In this document: positions 24,123-35,702 of the stretch, in pieces
How the letters are laid out: the number at the start of each line of letters is the position of its first letter
Numbering within the stretch: the stretch's first letter is position 1
Source: Lomentospora prolificans
Taxonomy: Eukaryota > Ascomycota > Sordariomycetes > Microascales > Microascaceae
Reading direction: 5' to 3'
DNA: 64,000 nucleotides
Assembly: GCA_029532625.1 (NCBI GenBank)
Contig: JARFXM010000005.1
Coordinates: forward strand, 1,054,001 to 1,118,000
Translations under genes and position numbers: made by a program
The notes under the pieces: model-generated
Told to the model about the DNA's origin: nothing
The model's database searches: none
What the model saw: the letters and a program-made list of their open reading frames with translations, nothing else

Positions 24123-25908
24123 TTACCCCAACCTCACCTTCTTCCACAGCATGAGGCATTCCTGCAAGTCTAATGCCACGGATACTTGCGTTTCCGTCTT
24201 ACCCGTCTCCCTGATCACGGAGACCAATAAACTTGCTTGCGCAAAGACCACCTGCTCTTCCTTGAGCGCTTCATAATCGGACTTGCGCATGCCGGCGTTA
24301 TCGGTCCACGTCTTCCAGGTATCGAGCATGCGGCAGATGGAGTTGGCAAACTGGCCGTCGAGAATCATGCGATGCAATACGGCTCCGGCGGCTTCCTTGA
24401 TACTAAGGAACTCGTTGACGTGTGACTTGGTCTTAAGCCAGCGGAGGCTATGTTCCGCCACAAGAGTTGCGTTCCACTTCGGCGATTGGAAAGCTTCGGT
24501 GAGACGCGTCTCCTGGCGCTGCTTATCCTGTCGCATCCTATCACGCACTGCCATTTTTGTCTCAGTCAAGTTCATGATCGGCGAGGAGATTAACCCGTGT
24601 CGGCACGGCCGTGGGAGGAAACTTACTGTCGTTCAACTGCTCCATACCCTCCCTCTGCACCCTCTCCCTCATGGCTTGCGCCCGCTGTGCAGGTGACATG
24701 GTACTCTCCTTGGCCATTTGCCGGGTACGCTCCGCCGCTCTCCTCATTTGCATATCGAGCCTCTCGGCCATGTCATCGTACTGAGTCGCCCACTCCGGGG
24801 TGTCTGCGTCGGTAACGAACTCGAGCATTTCCAGCACGCCGCAAGGGACGCCGTCCTTCCGAGAGAATGTGAGGATCTCGTCAGGGATCTTATAGTTCCA
24901 AAGAAGGGTCTGTCCGGAGGTCCCAAAGGCAGTCACGGCACTGGCAAACCAGACACCGTTGGTGGATAGCTGGGAAATTCGTAGGTGGTCGATGTATAGG
25001 GTGTCGGGTGTGGTTTGTCCTGACTCATCTGCTGGCAGGGCGGTGATGAGACCGTGAGTAGAAACGTGACAGGATATCGCGCGGTGCGCATTGGCATCAG
25101 CCTCTTGTTGGAGGGAGTCAAATACGGATCCATTCACGGATTTCGTGTCACCCTTGACAGATCTCGACGCCGGAGCTGGTTCTTGTTCCAAAAGCGTAGC
25201 AGATGATGAGGCTTGGCCGCCGTCTGAGGTCTGTGGTACCAGTGATCTGGGTGCAGGAATGCTAACCCAGTAAGGAGGCAGAGATGAGTGGCTTCTCGTT
25301 GTCCAGTAGCTCGACCAATGTACCGCCAAAGACAGATTACCGTCCGAATCATCCAGCGGCGCAACCGTGAGGGCCTTGTGGTTTCCATCTGGCGACATCA
25401 TGAGAGCGCATCCAACGGGGGTCCACAATCCCGTCGTCTTCAGAAGCCTCCAACCATAAGGGTCTGGTACAGCGCCGAGATCAAGCAAATATGAGACTAG
25501 CTCGTGAAACTCCACTTCGACTTGTGGCTGCCTCAACTGATCGGCATACTCCACTCTCTGCGTCTTGACACCGATCGCGTTCGTCCTCCAGTTGAAAGTT
25601 GTCCACGAGCCCCCGGGGATGTTGCTAGGGTGCCGACTCAGCGACCAGTATTCGTCTCGCTGCTCCGACCTATCGAGAGGCGTGACTGCGTAGCGGGGGA
25701 GCTCGACCTCGATGACTCTGTTGACTACATCGCTGCGAGTGAGGGCTTTGAGTTGACTATGCCGTAGCATACGCTTGATTTTAGATAGAGCGGCAAGCGT
25801 CACAACGGTGTTGTAGAGGATGGGAAGCACGCCGAGCACGGCGAGGGGCACACCGATATATGTGATGATATCGGAGGCCGTTGCGTGAGGGTCGTTGTCA
25901 CGGCCCAT
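24123..25908 (-). CDS. Conserved fungal membrane-anchored protein of unknown function
   Basis: I do not recognise this family. The gene encodes 568 residues from exons 25908-24627 and 24547-24123. The 79-bp intron has donor GTAAGT and acceptor CAG. Residues about 14-38 (ITYIGVPLAVLGVLPILYNT) form one hydrophobic segment close to the N-terminus, suggesting a signal anchor with the rest facing one side. The middle part is Trp- and Tyr-rich and globular, followed by a Ser-rich variable section near residues 225-265. The C-terminal part has a Met/Arg/Glu-rich, probably helical stretch (DDMAERLDMQMRRAAERTRQ). The ATG at 25908 directly precedes the membrane segment. It is divergent from NSE2. Confidence 0.75.
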
Positions 25909-26925
25909 GAAAGCGGTAATATTGCGCTAGTATTTAACACCGCATCTATTGCCAAAGGTGCGCGAACGGCTCCTTCGATTCAATAGACGCCAATACCTAC
26001 AAAACGAGTGAAAAATCCGGACGAGAGGATCGTAGATCGTGACGCGCAACGGAAGAGCTTCACAGGGCAGTGCCGCTTTTATTGGTGGTCGAAATGGTAC
26101 GTACCATCCCCCTATGCCTGGCTAGTGCTTTCAGCCCCACGCTAGGGCGTCGAGCGCGCAGTTCTCATCTCCCAAAGCCAGCTGGCTGTGAATCCAGATT
26201 CTACTAGGCTGCAGGCAGGGCTGGAATAGGCTTCGACCCCTGGCTTCTTTCTGCTTGGCAACATAAGAACTGATCGTGGTGGCTGGGCCTCCACGAAACC
26301 ACCTTGGGTATTAAACGATGACAGAAAGAACGCCCAGAAGACGAGAGAGCGAGGCGGCGGATGATGAATTGCTCGACTTACGTAGCTTTTTCGGGGCGCT
26401 CCTAGTAGAAGACGCGATCTCTCGATGCCATAATCCCCATGGATGAGGAATTGAGTCGATTCAAGAAGTTCGTGGGACCTGATATGACTTCTCACCTCGG
26501 TCAAGTCTGTACCTAGAAATCCTCGAGCTACTACACTTTCAATCTGTATTCGGCCCGCTACTTGCAGCACCTCGAGTTGCCGGCTTCCATGTCGGTGTGC
26601 GAGCGTTGCTGGCGCCTACCTGTATTTAGAGAGTAAGTCTGTGGAGTTTCCCATGTCACTATAAACTGTATTTGGGTCAGTCCAATCATCAATTGATGCA
26701 TACCAATAGATCAATGATTGATCCGTTGATGTCCTCCAGGGCTGCATTTTAGGCTGCCCCACTAAATTGCAGTGGTGACATTGATTGATCTCTTTTGCCC
26801 CTCTCAATTCCCTCCAAAAGTTTGAGACGCGAAAACGCGTTTCGCACGTCCAACCCATCCACCTCCATCACCACTCATCGTCTCCCACACCGATTTCTTT
26901 TCCCCGAACGCGGAAAGCACCCAGA
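25909..26925. other. Divergent promoter region, about 1 kb
   Basis: This separates the unknown membrane-protein gene from NSE2. A 142-codon minus-strand frame at 26142-26570 has no recognisable domain. Around 26680-26725 the motif TTGATCNATTGAT-like recurs several times within 50 bp, possibly a regulatory cluster. I assign no function. Confidence 0.45.
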
Positions 26926-28264
26926 ATGCTCCCCGGAAAACGACGCCTCCAACAAGGCCGCCGCACCGGCACCTCCTCCACGCCCGGCCGCCCAACATCG
27001 ACCGCCGGCCCCCACGCCGAGCTCCCGCCCTACAAACCACAGGCATGTGCGCTCAACGACGAGGCTGTCCGTTCCCTCTTCCAGCTCAGCCAGAACCTTA
27101 AGACGGAGAAGCTCGACGAGCACGTGCGCGAGTCGCTCGCCTTCATCGGACGAGCGACGTTTGAGCTCAACGAAACGCTACAAAGCGCACGATGTAACCT
27201 GGAGAGCCTAGGCGAGGGCAAGGAGGAGGAGAGGGCCAAGATGCAGAAGAAAGTGACAAAGCTAGAGGAGCTGGCCAAGGAGCTTACGATGGAGGCGGAT
27301 AAGTCTGTGAGGGGCCTCATCGATCTCAAGGCGAACGTTGTCGATGAGCGAGAGGCTATACAGGCGGCGCATGACGCCGCGTCGCAGATTGTGAGGACTC
27401 GTCTGCAGGAGAAAAGGTTGCGGGAGCAGCGTCAGCAGGAGCTAGCAGAGGCCGGGGAACAGGGTGAGGACGCTGGGGATGTCTTGGCTGAGCCTGCGTT
27501 TGAGCCGTCAACCGACATGATTCGGGGCATCAGGGGGCAGAAATCGGACGAGTACGAGAATATGGACATGTATCAGCGCTACAGTTTGAACAACGACTAC
27601 ATCGAGTTCAAGAGACAGTGGCATATGGGTCTCCACGGTGCGGATGCCGTCGTTCCCGACGCCAAGAGGTGGTTCACACGCGACGGCCAACCAGTGTTCA
27701 ACTACGGTCACGGAGGAGGGCAGGGCGGAAGCAACGGCATCGGAGAAGACGAGGAAACGATGGATGACGACGAGGACATTGTCATCGAGAGGGAGAAGGT
27801 CAGCACGAGGTGCCCACTCTCGCTGCAGGAGATGAAGGACCCTTATACCAATTCTCGATGCAAGCACACCTTTGAGAAGGACGCGATTATGGAGTTTTTT
27901 GGCAGTGCGCGGCAGGTGATGTGCCCGCAAGCAGGCTGCAGCATGGTAAGTTGCGCGCCAAGATCTCAGATAATATACTCCGATGCGACTCGGATACTAA
28001 ACACAAGAGTCCGGATTACAGACGTTTACGAAGCGGGACCTTTACCCTGACAGAGCCATGTTGGCGCGCATCCGCAGGGCTCGGAGGGAGCGGCAGGAGC
28101 CCGAGTCCGAAGAAGACGAAGACGAAAATTCCAGAATGATTGACGACGATGGTGATAGTCGAGTAAAGGAGGAGCCCCGCATAGACCCATCGGGGCCACG
28201 GCCTCGACGCTCGATTAAACGGGAACGGCAATCGAGGGGTGGCGATGACTACGACGAACTGTGA
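26926..28264 (+). CDS. NSE2: SMC5-SMC6 complex SUMO ligase NSE2/MMS21
   Basis: Protein of 420 residues from exons 26926-27945 and 28022-28264 (76-bp intron, GTAAGT..TACAG). Nse2/Mms21 is the SP-RING SUMO E3 bound to the SMC5 arm, acting in homologous recombination and replication-fork repair. The N-terminal half is helical (about residues 60-180, heptad-rich and charged), fitting the known SMC5-binding helices. The SP-RING lies at about 296-345: CPLSLQEMKDP, SRCKHTFEKDAIMEF and CPQAGC supply the Cys/His zinc ligands. The intron falls just after CSM, and the next exon resumes with TFTKRDLYPD, as the family does. The C-terminus is acidic and then basic. I use the ATG at 26926 because upstream in-frame sequence lacks ATG and looks like leader. 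Confidence 0.92.
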
Positions 28265-28845
28265 GGTGCTGGCGGGCGTAGGAAGTGTGGACGACGACCC
28301 CTCAGTACCTCGTAGACGACTTCTTTTAATAGGTCGATGTATATGATACCCTTGCAATAAAAGACTACGAATTCAATCCCGAAGAATCCTAAACCAACTA
28401 TGTCATCCCGCATCGCGGTCGGTAACAGCTGTGGGATGCATGCTGTAGATATAGCAGAAATGAGCGTCCATGTCGCAGGGCGCCAATCCTGCCGAACCAC
28501 ACAAAACCTAAGCAATATAAGCAAAATAATGACCCGAGCAAAATAATGACCCGATCTGAATACCTACGACCATAGCTCGCAGAGAATTGAGGGTCCCGTC
28601 CGCTCCCCTGTACACAAGCTGCGAAGCGCCGGCTTGACTTCCGGGTTGCTTTGCCCAAGCGGGAAGCGAGGGAAACTGCTCGACCAAGCTTGCTACAGGA
28701 GTAAACGTGTTCTGCGAGGGCCTTACAAGAAATAGATTGCCTTGTTCCTGCCTCTCTGTCATAATCGATTTTTGTCACTTCGACGAGAGCTCTATGATCA
28801 TACTGACCGCCTACCGTTCATATTCGCCATGGTAGACTAGTACCT

Positions 28846-29554
28846 ATGGATGATGCTTCAGAGTACTACCTTCCTGGATCCTATCTCTGAGGTGCTCCTC
28901 CCCAGCGAAATTATGGACTTGTTAGTGGCGATCAACTGCCGCCCTGATGACCGTTGGAGAGCTCTGTATCTGAATCCGCTTATGCAGTTGCTAATCTGTC
29001 GGGGTTGGTTGCCCTGTATGGCCTCCAAGGACTACTCTATCTTGGGGGTTGGAAGCGATATCAAGAAGCAAGGCAGGCTAATGAGCAACTATCACAAGTA
29101 CATGAGCAACAAGAGGGCTCCGATCATGGTGTGGCCTCTCGTGTATCCAATCGTACAACATAGGTTTAACCTCGAACATTCGAACACCAGATGCGGACGG
29201 CGCACGGTGCAGGACCCAAATATGGCTGCTTTTGACGTGAAGCGTAGGTTCGGGTTCAATCGAATGGAAGGCGAGTCGATCCTCGTTAGCGGCCTACCTG
29301 CCCATCCAACTTCTGAAGACCCCGATGAGTTTTGGAGACGCGACGAATCATTGCATCTGGACCCCCTCTCCAGTCTGTCAACCGCCCTTTTTGTTGGACC
29401 TCATGGATTCGACCCTGTTGCAATTGCGGGGCGACGCAAGACCTGGACTTGTAGGCTATACAAGCTTACAGATAAGGACTCTGGTGATGAATGGATGGTC
29501 TATAGTAGCCATTGTCACAGTGTCGAGATTTCAGGCGTCTTCCCAACACGATGA
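28846..29554 (+). pseudogene. Decayed coding region of unknown origin
   Basis: A 234-codon open frame starts at 28850, but its sequence has no recognisable domain. The frame starting at 28846 looks more protein-like: MDDASEYYLPGSYL, then TGA stops near 28888 and 28942, then an Arg/Gln/Glu-rich amphipathic stretch (YGLQGLLYLGGWKRYQEARQ) ending at 29163. The stops are TGA, which a C-to-T change makes from CGA, so a RIP-type or deamination-decayed gene is my reading. It runs directly into the dispersed repeat at 29516. I cannot name the ancestor. Confidence 0.35.
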
Positions 29555-29951
29555 ACAGAGGTTGTAGGGGACCTCAGAGACATGTACACAGCAAGCATTA
29601 ACAACATCACCCTCATATTAGACCCCAAAGCATCATACTCAAAGTGGAGCAACACAAGATCCATATCACTGAGAGCCATGAGCATGCTGCCATTAGTAAG
29701 TGCTAAGATAAGTGATATAGGCCTCTAGGATACTAATATAGCCTTAAGTATATATATATATATATAGATGCTCTGATAGCTCCCTGGAGGTAATAATTAC
29801 TAATGAACTAGGGAGTGAGGAGTTCATAGCCAAAAGACGAGATAACATGACTATCTATGCATACCAGGTGATAAACAAGATTGACTGTAATAGCAAGGTC
29901 ATCCCAGCTATAGCCTATCAACCAGTTGTTCTTTGCATTCCATTACACTCA
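29516..29951. repeat. Dispersed repeat, copy 1 (partner at about 44790-45190)
   Basis: About 430 bp that recurs in the same orientation at 44790-45190. Shared blocks include GAACTAGGGAGTGAGGAGTT, AGCCTTAAGTATATAT and TTCTTTGCATTCCATTACAC. Copy 1 has a 30-40 bp segment near 29655-29690 that copy 2 lacks, and more A/T at positions where copy 2 has C/G. Both copies keep a frame resembling the same peptide (SLRDMxTASI, ILDPK, AKISD), broken in copy 1. The repeat ends at the stop codon of the minus-strand transposase remnant. It is probably a piece of a larger mobile or multicopy element. Confidence 0.75.
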
Positions 29952-30100
29952 GCGAGATGAGGCCTCCTCAATTGCTGCTCTAAGCTCTGCGCGGGTGAGG
30001 CTTTGAAGCGTACAGCGCCGCCCAATGTAGTGCTCAAACCAGAACAATACATTCTCGATTGGATTACCATGACGCGGTGGCTCCTCCTCCGGCTCTGGTG
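29949..30100 (-). mobile_element. Tc1/mariner-type transposase, 3' fragment (minus strand)
   Basis: Read on the minus strand, this short piece gives PPRHGNPIENVLFWFEHYIG followed by a helical tail and a TGA stop at 29951-29949. The NPIEN block is the signature around the third catalytic acid of Tc1/mariner/IS630 DDE transposases. Only this C-terminal piece is present. The plus-strand fragment at 30286-31045 has the N-terminal and middle parts but lacks this block, so two pieces lie head to head. Confidence 0.7.
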
Positions 30101-30285
30101 TACTATGGTCATAAGAGACCATGACTGGTTTGCAGTGCGGGCGGCGCGGGCGGCGCGGCTTCGTGAGGCTCTATTTGGCGGCATCGCGATAGTTTACACA
30201 TACAATTGATTAGGTGCAAGGCTGGCTCTTTCTCTCTTTCTCGCTTCTCATCACTTTCCATCCCCACCAAAGTCGCGGCCCGATC

Positions 30286-31045
30286 ATGGCCCCACAGCTC
30301 GGTACCGCACAGCGTATTTTGATCAAAATCCTACTAGAAAAGGGATTTAATACTGAGCTAATAGCCACAGAAGCCTCATGTAGTGTCCGCGTCGTTCGAG
30401 AGAATCCGTCTGGAGACACAGCAATGCAAAAGGGCGCGCCTGAGAAAGGCCCCGGACGGCGGAGCTGCATTATGCTACCTATGCAGAAAGCTCTGCGTGA
30501 TATACTAGCTCAACACCCGGACATGTATCGGTGCGAAATGGCAGAATTTCTTGTCAGTATGTTCAAAAAGAGGGTATCGGAAAGATCAAGCGGTCGCGCC
30601 CTGCGTTCAATAGGCTGGACACGGAAAACGATCCGACGTATTGCACGACAACGAGATGCCGATCTTCGCGATCATTATCTACATACAATATCCCAGTACA
30701 AGTCCCACCAACTAATTTTTATCGATGAGTCAGGCAGCGATGGAAGGGCTGGATACCGACGATGGGGGTGGTCCCCGAAGGGATCCTCCTTTATCCAAAT
30801 TACAAAGTTCGGTCGGAGAAGGCGATGGCACATTCTGCCTGCATATGTGCAGGATGGCATCGTTCTAAGGCGAGTATATCAGGGATCGACAGACACTGAG
30901 CTATTTGAGGATTACCTGGCCTAGCTGCTGCATCACTGTGGCAGATACCCTGAGCCAAAATCCGTAATCGTTATGGATAATGCTTCCTGGCACCATTCGG
31001 AAAAACTTCTGAGTGCTTCTGGATTCCAGTCGAAGGGAATCCAGG
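30286..31045 (+). mobile_element. Tc1/mariner-type transposase, 5' and middle part, disrupted
   Basis: From the ATG at 30286 the frame shows an N-terminal helix-turn-helix region (MAPQLGTAQRILIKILLEKG) and then the DDE core. QLIFIDESGSDGRAGYRRWG carries the first catalytic Asp, with the WGWSPKG signature just after it. After an in-frame TAG (30922-30924) the same frame continues with SVIVMDNASWHHSEKL, which carries the second Asp. No third acid block follows, so the element is truncated near 31045. The TAG could come from CAG by one C-to-T change. Terminal inverted repeats were not found. This copy cannot make a full transposase. Confidence 0.85.
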
Positions 31046-31842
31046 TGAGAACGGATGTGGCGATCGGTAACGAAAGCACCCTTATGCCCTCTTACAAAGG
31101 CATGTGTGCCATGCTGTAATTGACCTTCCCAGCTCCCGGTGTTGCAATCGGATCGGACCGGCGCCTTAACTTAAATAGATTAGCGTGGGTTGGCCGACGG
31201 GTCCTCCCAGCCGATTGGGAATGGTACAAACTACTGCACCTAATTAGCGTCGGAGTGTTTTGTACACATTCTTCCGAGCCGGGGACATTCCTCCTTGTGC
31301 ATGCTTTCGTTCGTGGAGCTCTACACTCTCGAGGATCGAGTTAATAACACCCTTGTCATCGCTTAAGGCGACTCAATCATCCTTTAGTTGCACTACATTC
31401 TAGGACGAAACCAGGCTTCAACATCATTCAAACCCTATAGCTAATATGTCCGCCACCCTTCACTTGCATATGGTTCAATACTTTTAGCTAATAATACTAG
31501 GCCACGTCAGCTCAAGGCTCCGACCTTTGGTGAGCGCGTATTGGATCCCTAAAGGGAAATTTCACAAGCATCCCACGCCCAAGCCACCAACTGGATGTGC
31601 GAAAGCAGAGTGAAAAGCGGGGTTGGGTGTGATAAGGCGACGACCGCTCGACACAAGTATCCCAAACCCCAACTCACTTCCCAGGATTTGGCCCGCTTCT
31701 TCTCTCCTGCTTGCGTTCGAGACAAATTCATCCATACAGTCCCTATATCCATCGACTATCTAGCAGCCTCAACACACACCACGGACGAGCGAGTTCATAT
31801 AGGTTGTCTAGCACCACGCTATAACCCCTAAAACACGCAGAT

Positions 31843-34800
31843 ATGGATCCTGTTACTATCATTACATCCGTAATCAGCATCGTTGGCGCTATTGCGGGTA
31901 CGTACGAGGCCATTAGTAAGATTGCCGATCTACCGAAAGCGTTCGACGAAGTCAAGAAGGACCTCCCTCTTGTGCAGAGTATCCTTGAGAATGCTCAAGA
32001 ACGACTTACAGACCCGGACCTCCACACCACCGAGCACTCTCAGGCAATCCTAGCTATTATCGAACCTTGCAAAGACAAAGCCGAAGAGCTAAAAAAGATT
32101 TTCGATAAAATAGAGACAGAATGTAAGGGGGACCGGGGTGCGAAGGACTGGACCAGGGTCCGTGATGTGTACCGTAAGACTCTTCGCGGCATCAAATCAC
32201 ACCGGGTCGAGGTCCTCATGAACGAGATATTGAAGGGGTTGAAAAGGCTGGCATTGAGCCAGCTCTTCCAATCAGCCATGCAAAAGGATCTCAAAGCTGT
32301 TGAGAAGGCGATCGAAGAGCTGTCAAATGTAGAGCCATCGGTAGCAGACTCTGAGCTCGACCCCCCAGGGTCAATTCAGGCAAGCCAGGCTATTGCAGCA
32401 GGGGCTACTGGCAGTCAGACCAATGTATCCGGCAGTAATAATACGGTCAACAACGGGGAGTATGCCATCAGCGGCAGCGGGCACACCTTCCATTTCAGTA
32501 AGAATTCCCAATGATCACAGAAGGAGGCCGGACAAGAGTAGGAATCAATTGGTGGCCACACCTGTAACTATCTAGATAGCTAACAATGATTTAAGTGTCA
32601 GGTAATCAGGACCTGGATCAGAAGCAAAGACAAAAGGAGAAATGGCTCCAGAAACTCTATACTTGTCCGTATCGGGATCAGAAGGACCGGAATCCGCCGC
32701 GAGTCGAAGGGACTTGTGAGTGGTTCACGAACCATTCACTGTTTCAAAATTGGCGTCAGAGTAATACAGCTCACTTGCTCTGGGTGTCTGCTGACCCGGG
32801 ATGCGGGAAGTCGGTTCTAGCTCGGTACTTAGCCGATCAGGTATTGCCAAGCACAACTACGAGAACGACATGCTACTTCTTCTTCAAGGAAGACTTCGAA
32901 GACCAGCGATCTTCAGTAACCGCATTATGCTCCATATTGCATCAAGTCTTTTCCCATTATCCAGCCTCCTTTTCATCCCAGATCCTCAACAAGTTCCAAA
33001 ACAAAGGAGCTACACTTCTCACATCCTTTGGTGACCTCTGGGATATTCTCATCTCCGCTACAACTAGCCATCAAAGAGAGATTGTCTGTGTCTTCGACGC
33101 TCTTGATGAATGTGAGGTTATGGGAAGGCATCAGCTGATCGATGCCATCAGCAAGTTCTCCTCGCACACAACGACGGGCAGCCCACCACTAAAGTTCCTT
33201 CTAACCAGCCGGCCCTATGTGGATATCAAGAGGCGCTTCCAGGATCTAGGTTACGAGCTACCTACAATCCACTTAAGAGGAGAAAATGATAAGGAGATAG
33301 CCAAGATATCATCTGAGATTGACATGGTTATCGGGCGCCGAGTAATAGAGATTAGTCGAACACTTGAACTTGGCCCTAAGGAGCAGAATATTCTTATAGA
33401 AGAACTTACTCGAGTACCAAACCGTACTTACCTATGGGTTCATCTAATCTTCAGCGAGTTACAGAATAGTATCCTTCTCACACAACGCCAAATTCGATCG
33501 GAAATTCGCAATATTCCTCGTACTGTTTCTGACGCGTACGATAAGATCTTGTCCAAAAGTCAGAATCCTGGTCTTACTAGGAAACTTCTTCATATTATCG
33601 TGGCAGCAATAAGGCCACTTACTCTACAGGAGATGGCTCTGGCTTTAACTATAGGTCCTGAACATCGATCGATTAGTGACCTAGATCTAGTACCAGAGGA
33701 AAAGTTCCGCGATAATATCAGGCAGCTCTGTGGACTTTTTGTAGCTATTGTTGACTCTAAAGTTTACTTACTTCATCAAACCGCACGCGAGTACTTGGTA
33801 CTATCATCGGGATCCTCGCCACCTCCTACCGGCAGCATGGTATCGCAGTGGAAATTTTCCCTTTACCCCCAGGAGTCGCATCGCATCCTTGCTGAGATCT
33901 GTATACAGCGGCTCTCCCTGTCAGATTTTGATCTAAACAGCCTTAGAGCAAGTACGGATCAAAATCAGTATATTACTATGCGTACATTTCTGCAATACGC
34001 AGCGCAGTTCTGGGCTGACCACTTTCGCGAAGTAAGCTGGAATGGCAAAGATTGGGCTGTTAGCAAGGCAAAAGCATACTGTCGTCCAGACTTGCCAACC
34101 CCGGCGTGGTTTGAAATATATCGAAGAGTTACGACAAAAGATATGCCGGGCAACTTTACGCCTCTTTTAGTCACATCCTATTTTGGTTTAATCAGTGTGG
34201 TGGAGCAGTTTCCTAGGAAGGTTTTAAAGGACGTTAACGTCAAGGATAGCAGATTCGGAAGGTCGGCTATTTCCTGGGCTGCCGGGGGAGGCCACGTCGC
34301 AGTGTTGCAACGCCTTCTTGAGGCTGGTGCTCAAGTTGATGCAAAGGATAATGATGGCTCAACACCGCTTCACTTGGCTTCTCGGAACGGCTACGATACG
34401 ATAGTCCAGCAGCTTCTTAAGGCTGGCGCTCAAGTTGATGCAAAGAGGAAGTTTGGGGGGTCAACACCGCTTCACTTGGCTTCTCGGCACGGCCACGATA
34501 CGATAGTCCAGCAGCTTCTTAAGGCTGGCGCTCAAGTTGATGTAAAGGATAATGATGATGGGTCAACGCCGCTTCACTGGGCTTCTCAGCACGGCCACAA
34601 TACGATAGTCCAGCAGCTTCTTAAGGCTGGCGCTCAAGTTGATGTAAAGGATAATGATGATGGGTCAACGCCGCTTCACTGGGCTTCTAAGAACGGCCAC
34701 GATACGATAGTCCAGCAGCTTCGTAAGGCTGGCGCTCAAGTTGATGCAAAGAGGGATGATGATGGGTCAACGCCGCTTCACTTGGCTTCTCGGAACGGCC

Positions 34801-35702
34801 ACGATACGATAGTCCAGCAGCTTCTTAAGGCTGGCGCTCAAGTTGATGCAAAGGAGAAGTTTGGGGGGTCAATGCCGCTTCACTGGGCTTCTCGGAACGG
34901 CCACGATACGATAGTCCAGCAGCTTCTTAAGGCTGGCGCTCAAGTTGATGCAAAGAGGGAGTTTGGGGGGTCAACACCGCTTCACTTGGCTTCTTGGAAC
35001 GGCCACGATACGATAGTCCAGCAGCTTCTTAAGGCTGGCGCTCAAGTTGATGCAAAGGAGAAGTTTAGGGGGTCAACACCGCTTCACTGGGCTTCTGAGT
35101 ACGGCCACGATATGATAGTCCAGCAGCTTCTTAAGGCTGGCGCTCAAGTTGATGTAAAGAGGAAGTTTGGGGGGTCAACACCGCTTCACTGGGCTTCTCG
35201 GAACGGCCACGATACGATAGTCCAGCAGCTTCTTAAGGCTGGCGCTCAAGTTGATGTAAAGAGGGATGATGATGGGTCAACGCCGCTTCACTGGGCTTCT
35301 CGGCACGGCTACGATACGATAGTCCAGCAGCTTCTTAAGGCTGGCGCTCAAGTTGATGCAAAGAGGGATGATGATAGGTCAACGCCGCTTCACTTGGCTT
35401 CTCGGCACGGCCACGATACGATAGTCCAGCAGCTTCTTAAGGCTGGCGCTCAAGTTGATGCAAAGAGGGAGTTTGGGGGGTCAACACCGCTTCACTTGGC
35501 TTCTCGGCACGGCTACGATATGATAGTCCAGCAGCTTCTTAAGGCTGGCGCTCAAGTTGATGCAAAGGAGAAGTTTGGGGGGTCAACGCTGCTTCACTGG
35601 GCTTCTCAGCACGGCCACGATACGATAGTCCAGCAGCTTCTTAAGGCTGGCGCTCAAGTTGATGCAAAGGAAGAGAATTTTAGCTCAACACCCATGATAT
35701 AA
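31843..35702 (+). CDS. NLR-like protein: SesA domain, NACHT NTPase, ankyrin repeats
   Basis: Predicted NOD-like receptor of 1251 residues from exons 31843-32497 and 32602-35702. The 104-bp intron has donor GTAAGA and acceptor CAG, with GCTAAC about 20 bp before it. Residues 1-150 fit a SesA/HeLo-like N-terminal domain (MDPVTIITSVISIVGAIAGT) expected to be the signalling or cell-death effector. A Gly/Asn/Ser-rich linker follows (about 192-218, TNVSGSNNTVNNG). The NACHT NTPase has Walker A DPGCGKS (Lys about 288) and Walker B VCVFDALDEC (about 378). Fourteen ankyrin repeats occupy about 770-1247, 13 of them nearly identical 34-residue units. The stop falls inside a fifteenth unit. Fungal NLRs act in heterokaryon incompatibility and probably antimicrobial defence. 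The ligand is unknown. It is flanked by transposon remains, a minisatellite and pseudogenes. Confidence 0.88.
34354..35680 (+). repeat. Tandem 102-bp coding repeats of the NLR ankyrin array (13 units)
   Basis: Thirteen head-to-tail units of about 102 bp are nearly identical in the core that encodes TIVQQLLKAGAQVD and STPLH. Variation is limited to a few codons: Leu/Trp after STPLH, the two residues after AS, His/Tyr before DT, Ala/Val after QVD, and a four-residue end cassette (RKFG, DNDD, RDDD, EKFG, REFG, EKFR). A further degenerate half-unit continues out of frame after the stop (35703-35745). The copies are far more alike than ankyrin repeats need to be, pointing to recent amplification or gene conversion. 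Confidence 0.95.

Noticed and set aside
24123..24575. Independent 150-residue gene
   Set aside because: Frame, splice donor GTAAGT and acceptor CAG join it to the upstream membrane-protein exon.
26785..26925. N-terminal extension of NSE2
   Set aside because: The extended frame starts with TTG, and its sequence is unlike the family. The ATG at 26926 is the first good start.
32595..35702. Separate NACHT-ankyrin gene beginning at 32595
   Set aside because: That start is GTG, and good splice signals fuse the frame to the upstream SesA exon.
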